The notes under the pieces are model-generated. The model was given only the letters and a program-made list of their open reading frames with translations, was not told where the DNA came from and did not search any database. The translations under genes were made by a program, and so were the position numbers. This document shows positions 54,758 through 64,000 of a stretch of 64,000 nucleotides of DNA, in pieces (position 1 is the stretch's first letter; the number at the start of each line of letters is the position of its first letter). The DNA is from Pseudomonas sp. BP8 (lineage in GTDB: Bacteria > Pseudomonadota > Gammaproteobacteria > Pseudomonadales > Pseudomonadaceae): positions 5,548,501 through 5,612,500 of the forward strand of contig NZ_JAGINK010000001.1 of NCBI RefSeq assembly GCF_017875955.1, written 5' to 3'.

Positions 54758-55516
54758 TCAGATCGGATTCGGGCAATCGATGAACAGGTGCTCCACGGCA
54801 AACCGCCGCGCCAGGTAATCGCCCAATGCCTGCACACCATAGCGCTCGGTCGCATGGTGCCCGGCGGCGATGAAGCTGATGCCGTTTTCCCGCGCGCTGT
54901 GGAAGGTCTGTTCGGATGCCTCGCCACTGATGAACAGGTCGACCCCAGCGGCAATCGCCGTGTCGATGTAGCCCTGACCGCCGCCAGTGCACCAACCGAT
55001 ACGCCGCACCAGTTGCTCACCTTCAACCAACAGCGGCTCGCGGCCCAAGGCGTCTTGCACGCGACGGGCAAAATCACGCGCCGACATGGCTTCATCAAGG
55101 GAGCCGACCATGCCGACTACCTTTGGGTTGTTCGGGTCCAGTGGGCCCTCGACGGTAATCCCCAGCTGATGCGCCAACTGCACGTTGTTACCAACTTCCG
55201 GGTGCACATCCAGCGGCAAATGGAACGCCAGCAAGCTGATATCGTGCTTGAGCAAGGTCTTCAAACGACGCTGCTTGATGCCGGTGATGCACGGGTTCTC
55301 ACCTTTCCAGAAGTAGCCGTGGTGCACCAGCACGAGGTCAGCCTCGGCTTCGACGGCGGCGTCGAGCAGCGCCTGACTGGCGGTGACGCCTGTGACGATG
55401 CGGCTGACGTGGGGGCGCCCTTCGACCTGCAGGCCATTGGGGCAGTAATCCTGGATCTTGGCGCTGGACAGATAGCGCTCGGCTTCCTCGACCAGGGTGC
55501 TGAGGGCGACGGCCAT
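54758..55516 (-). CDS. Nif3-like dinuclear metal-center protein (YbgI family)
   Basis: A 252-residue cytosolic protein of the Nif3/YbgI family, which forms hexameric toroids with two metals per subunit. Metal ligands are in VLVHHGYFWKGE, LLAFHLPLDVH and AAGHHATERYG. Some members have GTP cyclohydrolase-like or phosphatase activity; the true function is unsettled. The ATG at 55516 follows GAGGAG. It is divergent from algW. Confidence 0.93.
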   Translation of the reverse strand: MAVALSTLVEEAERYLSSAKIQDYCPNGLQVEGRPHVSRIVTGVTASQALLDAAVEAEADLVLVHHGYFWKGENPCITGIKQRRLKTLLKHDISLLAFHLPLDVHPEVGNNVQLAHQLGITVEGPLDPNNPKVVGMVGSLDEAMSARDFARRVQDALGREPLLVEGEQLVRRIGWCTGGGQGYIDTAIAAGVDLFISGEASEQTFHSARENGISFIAAGHHATERYGVQALGDYLARRFAVEHLFIDCPNPI

Positions 55517-55732
55517 GGAAAATCTCCTCGAAATCTGCACGTTCGGCGGGCTCAACGCCCGTATAATGGCGGCCATTATGGGCCGTCGCCGGCTTCGGGG
55601 AAACCGGCGGCAGTCGCCTGGGGGACAGCCAGTCCAGCCGTCGCCGATCGTCCTGTTCCGGTGTATGATCGCGCGCGCTTGCGTCCCGGGCCGCTCTGCA
55701 ACGGCCCTTGCCCTACTCCCAGGATTCATTCG

Positions 55733-56893
55733 ATGCTCAAGGTTCTGCGTTACTTTGGCTGGCCACTGCTTACCGGCACGCTGATTGCCCTGCTGGTCAT
55801 CCAGCGCTTCCCCGAGTGGGTCGGCCTGCCCAGCCAGGACGTCAACCTGCAACAGGCCCCACAGACCACGCAGATCATGCAGGGCCCGGTGTCCTATGCC
55901 GATGCCGTGACCCTCGCTGCGCCAGCGGTGGTCAACCTGTACACCACCAAGGTGGTGAACAAGAGCGCTCACCCGCTATTCGAAGACCCGCAGTTCCGCC
56001 GTTTTTTCGGCGACAACCTGCCCAAGCAGCGCCGCTGGGAGTCGAGCCTGGGCTCGGCGGTAATCATGAGCCCGGAAGGTTACCTGCTGACCAACAACCA
56101 CGTCACCAGCGGCGCCGACCAGATCGTGGTGGCCCTCAAGGATGGCCGCGAGACCCTCGCACGGGTGATCGGCAGCGACCCGGAAACGGACCTCGCGGTG
56201 CTCAAGATCGACCTCAAGAGCCTGCCGGCGATCACCATCGGCCGCTCTGACAACATTCATATCGGCGATGTCTCGCTGGCCATCGGCAACCCGTTCGGGG
56301 TTGGCCAGACGGTGACCATGGGGATCATCAGTGCCACCGGCCGTAACCAGCTGGGCCTGAACAACTACGAAGACTTCATCCAGACCGATGCCGCGATCAA
56401 TCCCGGCAACTCGGGTGGCGCGCTGGTCGATGCCAACGGCAATCTGGTCGGCATCAACACGGCGATCTTCTCCAAGTCCGGTGGCTCGCAAGGCATCGGT
56501 TTCGCCATCCCGGTCAAGCTGGCACTGGAGGTGATGAAGTCGATCATCGAGCATGGCCAGGTGATCCGCGGCTGGCTGGGCATCGAAGTGCAGCCACTGA
56601 GCGAAGAGCTGGCAGAGTCGTTTGGCCTGGAGGGACGTCCCGGAATCGTTGTAGCAGGGATCTTCCGTGATGGCCCGGCGCAGCGTGCCGGGTTGCAGCT
56701 GGGTGACGTGATCCTCAGCATCAACGGCGAGCCGGCCGGTGATGGCCGCAAGTCGATGAACCAGGTGGCGCGGATCAAGCCGACCGACAAGGTGGCCATC
56801 GAGGTCATGCGCAACGGGCAGCAGCTGAAGCTGATTGCCGAGGTAGGGCTGCGGCCGCCACCGGCGCCGGTGGCCAAGACCGAAGAGAAGTGA
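55733..56893 (+). CDS. algW: Periplasmic serine protease AlgW (DegS type)
   Basis: A 386-residue inner-membrane-anchored HtrA protease: N-terminal anchor (about 9-25), trypsin-like domain with triad H123 (TNNHVTSG), D153 (DPETDLAVLK) and S227 (NPGNSGGALV), and one PDZ domain (about 275-375). In P. aeruginosa AlgW senses misfolded outer-membrane proteins and cuts MucA to release AlgU (sigma-22). S227 matches the P. aeruginosa residue number. Only one PDZ domain agrees with DegS/AlgW rather than DegP. It is monocistronic, divergent from the Nif3 gene. Confidence 0.96.
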   Translation: MLKVLRYFGWPLLTGTLIALLVIQRFPEWVGLPSQDVNLQQAPQTTQIMQGPVSYADAVTLAAPAVVNLYTTKVVNKSAHPLFEDPQFRRFFGDNLPKQRRWESSLGSAVIMSPEGYLLTNNHVTSGADQIVVALKDGRETLARVIGSDPETDLAVLKIDLKSLPAITIGRSDNIHIGDVSLAIGNPFGVGQTVTMGIISATGRNQLGLNNYEDFIQTDAAINPGNSGGALVDANGNLVGINTAIFSKSGGSQGIGFAIPVKLALEVMKSIIEHGQVIRGWLGIEVQPLSEELAESFGLEGRPGIVVAGIFRDGPAQRAGLQLGDVILSINGEPAGDGRKSMNQVARIKPTDKVAIEVMRNGQQLKLIAEVGLRPPPAPVAKTEEK

Positions 56894-56902
56894 TGTGAGG
56901 TA

Positions 56903-56923
56903 TGGGGCCGCTAAGCGGCCCCA
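56903..56923. terminator. Hairpin between algW and aapP
   Basis: TGGGGCCGC-TAA-GCGGCCCCA, a 9-bp perfect stem between convergent genes. There are no T-runs, so termination in either direction is uncertain. Confidence 0.45.
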
Positions 56924-56929
56924 GTTGCA

Positions 56930-57694
56930 TCAATGCAAGATCTGGCTCAAGAACAACTTGGTCCGGTCACTGCGCGGCCGATCAAAGAAGTCATCCGGCG
57001 CCGCCTGCTCGACGATCTCGCCCTTGTCCATGAAGATCACCCGGTTCGCCACCGTCCGGGCAAAGCCCATCTCGTGGGTCACGCAGAGCATGGTCATGCC
57101 GTCTTCGGCCAGGCCGACCATGGTATCCAGCACCTCTTTGACCATCTCCGGGTCGAGCGCCGAGGTCGGCTCATCGAAGAGCATGATCTTCGGCTTCATG
57201 CACAGCGCGCGGGCAATCGCCACACGCTGCTGCTGACCACCGGACAACTGCCCGGGAAACTTGTGCGCCTGCTCCGGAATCCGTACCCGCTCCAGATAGT
57301 GCATGGCGATTTCCTCGGCCTTGCGCTTGGGCATCTTGCGCACCCACATCGGCGCCAGGGTGCAGTTCTGCAGGATGGTCAGGTGCGGGAACAGGTTGAA
57401 GTGCTGGAACACCATGCCCACCTCACGGCGGATCGCCTCGATCTGCTTGAGGTCGTTGGTCAGCTCGACACCATCGACCACGATGCGCCCCTGCTGGTGC
57501 TCCTCCAGGCGGTTGAGGCAGCGGATGGTGGTCGACTTGCCCGAGCCCGAAGGCCCGCAGAGGACAATGCGCTCGCCCTGGCGGACGTTGAGGTTGATGT
57601 CCTTGAGCACGTGGAACTGGCCATACCATTTGTTCACGCCCTGCATCTGGATGATGCCTTCGGGGCCAGCAGGCTGCTTGATCGCTTCACTCAT
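56930..57694 (-). CDS. aapP: General amino-acid ABC transporter, ATPase subunit
   Basis: A 254-residue ATPase of the polar amino acid class. Walker [15 protein letters not shown] loop, signature [15 protein letters not shown], Walker [17 protein letters not shown] and H loop VTHEMGFA are all present. It is the last gene of aapJQMP, with AGGAG before the ATG. Confidence 0.96.
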   Translation of the reverse strand: MSEAIKQPAGPEGIIQMQGVNKWYGQFHVLKDINLNVRQGERIVLCGPSGSGKSTTIRCLNRLEEHQQGRIVVDGVELTNDLKQIEAIRREVGMVFQHFNLFPHLTILQNCTLAPMWVRKMPKRKAEEIAMHYLERVRIPEQAHKFPGQLSGGQQQRVAIARALCMKPKIMLFDEPTSALDPEMVKEVLDTMVGLAEDGMTMLCVTHEMGFARTVANRVIFMDKGEIVEQAAPDDFFDRPRSDRTKLFLSQILH

Positions 57695-57704
57695 TTCGAA
57701 ACTC

Positions 57705-58802
57705 CTAACGCTTGTGGCCAGTGTCCAGCTTGCGCTCCAGGTGCATGGAGTAGCGGGACATACCGAAACAGAAAATCCAGAACACCAGGGCCGCGAACAC
57801 GTAGCCCTCGGTCGCCATACCCAGCCAGGCTGGGTCAGCTGCCGCCTGCTTGACGCTGTTGAGCAGGTCGAACAGGCCGATGATGATCACCAGGCTGGTG
57901 TCCTTGAACAGGGCAATGAAGGTGTTGACGATGCCGGGGATGACCAGCTTGAGCGCCTGCGGCAGGATCACCAGGCCCATGGCGCGCCAATAGCCCAGGC
58001 CCATCGCCGCAGCGGCCTCGTACTGGCCCTTGGGAATGGCCTGCAGGCCACCGCGCACCACCTCGGCGATGTACGCCGACTGGAACAGGATCACGCCGAT
58101 CATGGCCCGCAGCAGCTTGTCGAAGCTCATGCCCTCAGGCAGGAACAGCGGCAGCATTACCGACGACATGAACAGCACGGTGATCAACGGCACGCCGCGC
58201 CAGAACTCGATGAAGGTCACGCAGACCACCTTCACCGCGGGCATGTTCGAGCGTCGTCCCAGTGCCAGCAGGATGCCCAATGGCAATGCCCCGACGATGC
58301 CGACAGTTGCGATCACCAGGGTCAGCATCAGCCCGCCCCACTGGTTGGTCGGCACCGTGGCCAGGCCCAGGCTGCCGCCATGCAGCAGCAGATAGGCAAG
58401 GATCGGGTACAGCACCAGGAAGCCCAGGCCGTAGATCGCCTTGCGCGGGAAGCGCTTGATGAACAGTGGCGCAGCACCGATCACCGCCAGCCATACCGTC
58501 AGGTCGACCCGCCAGCGCAGCTCAGGTGGGTAGTAGCCATACATGAACTGGCCGAAACGTTGCTGGATGAACACCCAGCAGGCGCCATCCTTGGTGCAGT
58601 CGGCGCGGGTCGTGCCGACCCAGTTGGCATCGATCAGCGACCATTGCAGCAGCGGCGGCACGATCAGCCATACCAGGTACAGGGCGAACAGGGTCAGCAG
58701 GCTGTTGAGCCAGCTGGAGAACAGGTTTGCACGCATCCATGCGAGCACGCCGACGGTTTTGACCGGTGGCGGCATATCGGGTTTGAAAACGTGGGCATTC
58801 AC
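57705..58802 (-). CDS. aapM: General amino-acid ABC transporter, permease AapM
   Basis: A 365-residue inner-membrane permease. A long N-terminal part (about 1-160, with two or more helices) precedes the HisM-type core of five helices; the coupling motif is [29 protein letters not shown] (E-A-A...G). It starts with GTG, 11 bases past aapQ. Typical Aap length exceeds that of single-substrate permeases such as GltJ. Confidence 0.95.
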   Translation of the reverse strand: MNAHVFKPDMPPPVKTVGVLAWMRANLFSSWLNSLLTLFALYLVWLIVPPLLQWSLIDANWVGTTRADCTKDGACWVFIQQRFGQFMYGYYPPELRWRVDLTVWLAVIGAAPLFIKRFPRKAIYGLGFLVLYPILAYLLLHGGSLGLATVPTNQWGGLMLTLVIATVGIVGALPLGILLALGRRSNMPAVKVVCVTFIEFWRGVPLITVLFMSSVMLPLFLPEGMSFDKLLRAMIGVILFQSAYIAEVVRGGLQAIPKGQYEAAAAMGLGYWRAMGLVILPQALKLVIPGIVNTFIALFKDTSLVIIIGLFDLLNSVKQAAADPAWLGMATEGYVFAALVFWIFCFGMSRYSMHLERKLDTGHKR

Positions 58803-58812
58803 GGTCGTATCC

Positions 58813-59991
58813 TCACCGCTCGATCAGCGCAATGCGCTTGTTGTACCAGTTCATCAGCAGCGAAATGCTGATGCTGATGGCGAGATAGACACTCATGGTG
58901 ATGGCAATCACCTCGATCGCCTGGCCGGTCTGGTTGAGTACCGTGCCGGCGAACAACGAGACCATTTCCGGGTAGCCGATACCGGCCGCCAGCGACGAGT
59001 TCTTCGCCAGGTTCAGGTATTGGCTGGTCAGTGGCGGAATGATCACCCGCAGGGCCTGGGGGATGATCACCTTGCGCAGGGTCGGGCCTTCGCGCAGGCC
59101 AAGCGAACGGGCTGCTTCGGTCTGGCCATGGCTGACCGAACGGATCCCGGAACGGACGATCTCGGCAATGAATGCCGCGGTATAGATAGTCAGGGCCAGG
59201 GTCAATGCCAGCAGCTCCGGGATCAGTACCCAGCCGCCAACGAAGTTGAAGCCCTTGAGCTGGGGCATTTCCCAGTGTACCGGGCTGCCGAACAGCACCG
59301 CGCAAACTCCAGGGATACCCAGCAACAGCAACAGGCCGACCCAGAACTTGTGAAACGGCTCGCCGGTGTCGTTGAAGCGCTTGTTGGCCACCTTGACCAT
59401 CAGCACCACCGCGATGATCGCCACTGCCACGGCGAGCACAAATGGCCAGAAACCCTCGGACATGGTTGCGCCGGGCATGTTCAGGCCGCGGTTGCTGATG
59501 AAGAACATATCGTCGATGTTGATGCTGCCGCGCGGCCCAGGCAGGGTCAGAAACACCGCGAAGTACCAGAACAGGATCTGCAGCAGCGGCGGTATGTTGC
59601 GGAAGGTCTCCACGTACACCGTGGCCAGCTTGCTGATCATCCAGTTCGGCGACAGCCGCGCCACGCCGATGATGAACCCGAGCAAGGTCGCCAGAACGAT
59701 GCCGATGAAGGTCACCAGCAAGGTGTTGAGCAGGCCGATGACAAACACCCGCGCATAGCTGTCGGATTCCACATAGGGAATCAGGTGCTGAGCGATGCCG
59801 AAGCCGGCGCTGCGTTCAAGGAAGTCGAAGCCGGAGGTGATGCCCCGGTGTTGCAGGTTGGTCTGGGTGTTGTGGAACAGGTACCAGCCCAGACCGACCA
59901 CGAACAGCACCGTGAGGATCTGGAACAGCCAAGCGCGCACACGAGGATCGCTCAGGGAAAAACCCTTCTGTGCGCCGATTCTATTTTGCAT
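58813..59991 (-). CDS. aapQ: General amino-acid ABC transporter, permease AapQ
   Basis: A 392-residue permease with a long N-terminal region (about 1-190) and the HisQ-like core: AFIAEIVRSGIRSVSHGQTE followed by AARSLGL is the ATPase-coupling (EAA) loop. The ATG at 59991 starts MQNRIGAQKGFSLSDPRVRA; the longer frame enters the gap with aapJ. With AapM it forms the heterodimeric channel. Confidence 0.95.
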   Translation of the reverse strand: MQNRIGAQKGFSLSDPRVRAWLFQILTVLFVVGLGWYLFHNTQTNLQHRGITSGFDFLERSAGFGIAQHLIPYVESDSYARVFVIGLLNTLLVTFIGIVLATLLGFIIGVARLSPNWMISKLATVYVETFRNIPPLLQILFWYFAVFLTLPGPRGSINIDDMFFISNRGLNMPGATMSEGFWPFVLAVAVAIIAVVLMVKVANKRFNDTGEPFHKFWVGLLLLLGIPGVCAVLFGSPVHWEMPQLKGFNFVGGWVLIPELLALTLALTIYTAAFIAEIVRSGIRSVSHGQTEAARSLGLREGPTLRKVIIPQALRVIIPPLTSQYLNLAKNSSLAAGIGYPEMVSLFAGTVLNQTGQAIEVIAITMSVYLAISISISLLMNWYNKRIALIER

Positions 59992-60003
59992 GAAGTGCCC
60001 CGG

Positions 60004-60049
60004 AAAAAAGGGATCAGAACAGCCTGCGACGGCGGGATGCCGCCGCAGG
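60004..60049 (-). other. Stem-loop between aapJ and aapQ
   Basis: On the minus strand CCTGCG...CGCAGG encloses a smaller GCGG/CCGC hairpin, followed 12 bases later by TTTTTT. Such structures after binding-protein genes keep the aapJ message more abundant than the permease part. Confidence 0.45.
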
Positions 60050-60059
60050 GTGCCGCCAA

Positions 60060-61088
60060 TCAGCGCACAGGTGGCGCGTACTGGATGCCGCCGTTGTTCC
60101 ACAGGGCGTTCATGCCACGGTCGATCTCAAGCGGAGTGCCCTTGCCAAGGTTCTTCTCGAACACTTCGCCGTAGTTGCCCACTTGCTTGACGATCTGCAC
60201 TACCCAGTCTTTGGGCAGCTTGAGGTCTTTGCCGTACTCACCGTCGCCGCCGAGCAGACGTGCGTTGTCCGGGTTCTTGGTGGACTTGGCTTCGGCTTCG
60301 ACGTTCTTCGAGGTGATGCCCGCCTCTTCGGCGTTGAGCATGGCGAACAGGGTCCACTTGACGATGCTGAACCACTCTTCATCACCCTTGCGCACGACCG
60401 GGCCGAGCGGCTCCTTGGAGATGGTCTCAGGCAGTACCACGTAATCGGTCGGCCCAGCCAGCTTGGAGCGCTGTGCGTAGAGCTGCGACTTGTCCGAGGT
60501 AAGCACATCGCAGCGGCCGGATTCGAGCGACTTGGCGCTCTCGTCAGAAGTATCGAAGGTGATCGGAGTGTACTTCAGGCCATTGGCGCGGAAGTAGTCG
60601 GAGACGTTCAGTTCGGTGGTGGTACCGGCCTGGATGCACACCGTGGCACCGTCGAGCTCCTTGGCGCTGGAGACGCCGAGCTTCTTGTTGACCAGGAAAC
60701 CGATGCCGTCGTAGTAGGTGACGCCGGCAAACACCAGGCCCATGCCCGAGTCACGGGAGCTGGTCCAGGTGGTATTGCGCGAGAGTACGTCGACTTCGCC
60801 GGACTGCAGCGCGGTGAAGCGCTCCTTGGCGTTGAGCTGGCTGAACTTGACCTTGGTCGCGTCGCCGAACACGGCAGCTGCGACAGCACGGCAGACATCG
60901 GCATCGATGCCGACGATCTTGCCGGTGGAGTCAGGTACCGAGAAACCGGGAAGGCCATCACTCACGCCACACTGGACGAAGCCCTTCTTCTTTACCGCAT
61001 CCAGCGTGGCACCGGCGTGGGCCATGCCCACCGAGCCCAGCGTGGCGGCAGCAGTCAGGACTGCCAGGGTGGTTTTCAACATCTTCAT
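60060..61088 (-). CDS. aapJ: General amino-acid ABC transporter, periplasmic binding protein
   Basis: A 342-residue solute-binding protein with a Sec signal peptide (about 1-25, MKMLKTTLAVLTAAATLGSV; cleavage after AHA). The family 3 signature is GIDADVCRAVAAAVFGDATK; other marks are QLNAKERFTALQSGEVDVLS and NTTWTSSRDSGMGLVFAGV. It takes a broad range of L-amino acids by homology with Rhizobium AapJ. First gene of aapJQMP, following a leader of about 170 bases and a sigma-54-type promoter. Confidence 0.96.
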   Translation of the reverse strand: MKMLKTTLAVLTAAATLGSVGMAHAGATLDAVKKKGFVQCGVSDGLPGFSVPDSTGKIVGIDADVCRAVAAAVFGDATKVKFSQLNAKERFTALQSGEVDVLSRNTTWTSSRDSGMGLVFAGVTYYDGIGFLVNKKLGVSSAKELDGATVCIQAGTTTELNVSDYFRANGLKYTPITFDTSDESAKSLESGRCDVLTSDKSQLYAQRSKLAGPTDYVVLPETISKEPLGPVVRKGDEEWFSIVKWTLFAMLNAEEAGITSKNVEAEAKSTKNPDNARLLGGDGEYGKDLKLPKDWVVQIVKQVGNYGEVFEKNLGKGTPLEIDRGMNALWNNGGIQYAPPVR

Positions 61089-61192
61089 TCACAACCTCCA
61101 AATCGCTCTTGTTGTATCGAGCCGGAATCGCACCGCACCCTTTTGAGGCGCATCCGACCCTTGTTGGCTTGTTATTGGGTCAATTGGCGCAA

Positions 61193-61211
61193 TGGGCTGT
61201 TCTATGACAGC
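61193..61211 (-). other. Small dyad in the aapJ leader
   Basis: GGCTGT-N7-ACAGCC lies in the predicted untranslated leader, about 105 bases before the start codon. It may be an mRNA hairpin. Confidence 0.35.
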
Positions 61212-61272
61212 CTTGGATCCGCGCTAGGGGTGTTACCGTTGCAGGTGAAACCCTTCGCATCACTCGATTCAT

Positions 61273-62081
<809 letters not shown>

Positions 62082-62176
62082 GCCCGGCCCGCTTGTAGTT
62101 GCCTGTGCATTCCGCTACGCCGCGCCTGATTCTTGCATTACACTGCCCGGCGTACATTCCTTAATCAATTGATGAG

Positions 62177-63616
62177 ATGACCGTGCTCAAGGCACTGAAA
62201 AAAATATTCGGCAAGGGAGACGCCGTGCCTCAGGCCGTCGAACCCGATGCCCACGTGATTATGCCCGTGCCCGCGGCTCAGCCGCCGGTTCCCGAGGCCA
62301 AGGCCAGCCCCCAGGTTGAGCCCCCTGCCAGCCCCCGCGTCGACAAGCCTGTCCAGGACAAGCCGCGTCGCGAGCGCAAGCCCAAGCCACAGGCCAGCCT
62401 GTGGAAACCGGAAGATTTCGTCGTCGAACCCCAGGAAGGCAAGACCCGCTTCCACGACTTCAAGCTCTCCAACGAACTGATGCATGCCATCCAGGACCTG
62501 GGTTTCCCCTACTGCACGCCAATCCAGGCGCAAGTGCTGGGTTACACCCTGCGTGGCCAGGACGCCATCGGCCGCGCCCAGACCGGTACCGGTAAAACCG
62601 CGGCCTTCCTGATCTCGATCATTTCCCAGCTGCAGCAGACGCCACCGCCCAAAGAGCGCTACATGGGCGAGCCGCGCGCGCTGATCATCGCGCCGACCCG
62701 TGAGCTGGTGGTGCAGATTGCCAAGGACGCCGCCGACCTGACCAAGTACAGCGGCCTGAACGTGATGACCTTTGTCGGCGGCATGGACTTCGACAAGCAG
62801 CTCAAGGCCCTTGAAGCGCGGCACTGCGACATCCTCGTGGCCACCCCAGGGCGCCTGCTGGACTTCCACCAGCGTGGCGAAGTGCACCTGGACATGGTCG
62901 AAGTGATGGTGCTGGACGAAGCCGACCGCATGCTCGACATGGGCTTCATTCCCCAGGTGCGGCAGATCATTCGCCAGACCCCGCCGAAGAGCGAGCGCCA
63001 GACGCTGTTGTTCTCCGCGACCTTTACCGACGACGTGATGAACCTGGCCAAGCAATGGACCACCAACCCGGCGATTGTCGAGATCGAACCGGAGAACGTT
63101 GCCAGTGAGACTGTCGAGCAGCATGTGTATGCCGTGGCCGGCAGCGACAAGTACAAGTTGCTGTACAACCTGGTGACCCAGCAGAAGTGGGAACGGGTGA
63201 TGGTCTTTGCCAACCGCAAGGACGAAGTACGGCGCATCGAAGAGCGCCTGGTGCGCGACGGCATCAATGCTGCTCAGCTGTCGGGCGACGTGCCGCAGCA
63301 CAAGCGTATTCGTACGCTGGAGAACTTCCGCGAAGGACGCATCACCGTGCTGGTGGCGACCGACGTGGCGGGGCGTGGGATTCATATCGATGGCATCAGC
63401 CATGTGATCAACTTCACCCTGCCGGAAGACCCCGACGATTACGTGCACCGGATTGGCCGTACTGGCCGGGCTGGGGCTGCGGGGATATCGATCAGCTTTG
63501 CTGGCGAGGATGACTCGTATCAGTTGCCGGCGATCGAGACGCTGCTGGGGCGCAAGATCAAGTGCGAGATGCCGCCGGATGAGCTGTTGCAGGCGGTACC
63601 GCGCAAGCATTCCTGA
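62177..63616 (+). CDS. rhlB: DEAD-box ATP-dependent RNA helicase RhlB
   Basis: A 479-residue helicase. A disordered proline- and lysine-rich extension (about 12-78) precedes the helicase core: Q motif (F95 to Q117), AQTGTGKT (134-141), [13 protein letters not shown] (247-250), SAT (280-282), and in domain 2 [12 protein letters not shown] and [10 protein letters not shown]. RhlB unwinds RNA in the RNase E degradosome. An overlapping ATG lies 5 bases before the chosen one in another frame. The C-terminus lacks the basic tail of E. coli RhlB (421 residues). Confidence 0.93.
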   Translation: MTVLKALKKIFGKGDAVPQAVEPDAHVIMPVPAAQPPVPEAKASPQVEPPASPRVDKPVQDKPRRERKPKPQASLWKPEDFVVEPQEGKTRFHDFKLSNELMHAIQDLGFPYCTPIQAQVLGYTLRGQDAIGRAQTGTGKTAAFLISIISQLQQTPPPKERYMGEPRALIIAPTRELVVQIAKDAADLTKYSGLNVMTFVGGMDFDKQLKALEARHCDILVATPGRLLDFHQRGEVHLDMVEVMVLDEADRMLDMGFIPQVRQIIRQTPPKSERQTLLFSATFTDDVMNLAKQWTTNPAIVEIEPENVASETVEQHVYAVAGSDKYKLLYNLVTQQKWERVMVFANRKDEVRRIEERLVRDGINAAQLSGDVPQHKRIRTLENFREGRITVLVATDVAGRGIHIDGISHVINFTLPEDPDDYVHRIGRTGRAGAAGISISFAGEDDSYQLPAIETLLGRKIKCEMPPDELLQAVPRKHS

Positions 63617-63626
63617 TCTTTGAACT

Positions 63627-63648
63627 GGGGCTTGGGCTTGGGCTTGGG
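63627..63648 (+). other. Canonical G-quadruplex motif after rhlB
   Basis: GGGG-CTT-GGG-CTT-GGG-CTT-GGG: four runs of at least three guanines with identical 3-base loops, 10 bases past the rhlB stop on the coding strand. Both DNA and the rhlB mRNA tail could fold into a three-layer quadruplex. It abuts repeat copy E. Confidence 0.8.
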
Positions 63649-63659
63649 CTTGTAGGTTG

Positions 63660-64000
63660 GGGGCTTATCCATTTGATGGGGTGCTGCTACTGGCCCCTTC
63701 CGCCCTTACGGCGGGTCACTTTTTGGCAAACGCCCCAAAAAGTAACCAAAAAGGTCTCCGCTCCGTCATACGGCCCTCCGCTGCGCTACGGGTACCCTCG
63801 CTCCGGTCTTGCTCCGGGAGGACCGCGCTGTACGGCCCCTCCTGGGCCTCAGCGCTTTCCGGCCATCCATGGCCTCCACCTCCCTGCGCAAGCCCTCCAC
63901 TCGGCCTCCTGAAGTCGCTGGTAGATCAAGAGCCAGATCAAGATCAACAGCCAGGGCAACGGCAGGCGAATCGCTGCGCTCTCGCTTTGTTTATTTACCA
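63660..64000 (+). repeat. Modular dispersed repeat, copy E (3' module type 2, cut by window edge)
   Basis: Left end GGGGCTTATCCATTTGATGG, CTTACGGCGGGTCAC box, a hairpin with changed sequence but retained pairing (ACTTTTTGG/CCAAAAAGT, 63718-63743), full core, CTCCTGAAGTCGCTGG and the type 2 module up to TTGTTTATTTACCA at the window end. The REP expected next lies outside the window. Confidence 0.85.

Overview
The window is a 64 kb stretch of a GC-rich gammaproteobacterial chromosome that reads as a Pseudomonas, most likely of the P. putida group. The reasons are the gene order (rhlB / aap / algW / cysDNC / mde / trpS / zapE / rplM-rpsI / petABC / sspAB / lpoA region / rnpB / mraZ...ftsZ-lpxC-secA-argJ), the fused cysNC, a methionine gamma-lyase beside an Lrp-type regulator, and many P. 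putida-type REP hairpins (cggcctcttcgcggg / caagcccgctcctacag). It is conserved chromosomal backbone: I see no prophage, transposase, CRISPR array, tRNA or rRNA gene.

Layout, left to right. (1) 1-9.3 kb: partial MdfA-like drug exporter, MscS channel, YajQ; then forward panE, an orphan PAS histidine kinase and a cobalamin adenosyltransferase; then reverse Nudix/ThiE fusion, GST and argJ. (2) 9.3-31.4 kb: secA, forward dciA, then the division and cell-wall (dcw) cluster on the minus strand, transcribed mraZ-rsmH-ftsL-ftsI-murE-murF-mraY-murD-ftsW-murG-murC-ddlB-ftsQ-ftsA-ftsZ-lpxC. From mraZ to murC nearly every gene overlaps the next by 1-11 bases. A sigma-70-like promoter and three 10-bp-phased MraZ boxes lie upstream of mraZ. 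(3) 31.6-36.9 kb: rnpB (RNase P RNA), rsmI, and a forward envelope operon lpoA-yraN-gmhA-dolP plus a small lipoprotein gene. (4) 36.9-38.3 kb: a 1.45 kb gene-free block made of three rearranged copies of a dispersed modular repeat. (5) 38.3-43.3 kb: sspAB, petABC (cytochrome bc1) and rplM-rpsI, all reverse. (6) 43.4-51.5 kb: aldo/keto reductase, GlxA-type regulator, zapE, trpS with an extra C-terminal domain, an alpha/beta hydrolase, zapG/yhcB, and the divergent mdeA/mdeR pair. (7) 51.7-64 kb: cysD-cysNC sulfate activation, a Nif3-family protein, the AlgW periplasmic protease, the aapJQMP amino-acid ABC transporter behind a consensus sigma-54 promoter, a carboxylesterase and the RNA helicase RhlB.

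Together the genes supply peptidoglycan precursors, the divisome and lipid A control (dcw and lpxC), protein export (secA), outer-membrane upkeep (lpoA, dolP), respiration (petABC), sulfur assimilation and methionine catabolism (cysDNC, mdeAR), and amino-acid uptake (aap).

The part least explained by known genes is a repeat family with five copies in the window (13.0, 37.0, 37.4-37.8, 37.8-38.2 and 63.7 kb). Its copies share a fixed 5' half, a hairpin whose sequence changes between copies while its pairing is kept, a conserved core and one of two alternative 3' modules, each complete copy ending in a REP. Copies sit at 3' ends of genes, and three of the four complete left edges are preceded by guanine-tract DNA, one of them a canonical G-quadruplex motif right after rhlB. 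One copy has been rearranged through a 9-bp microhomology and there is a tandem duplication of about 435 bp. These are direct readings; any function is inference.
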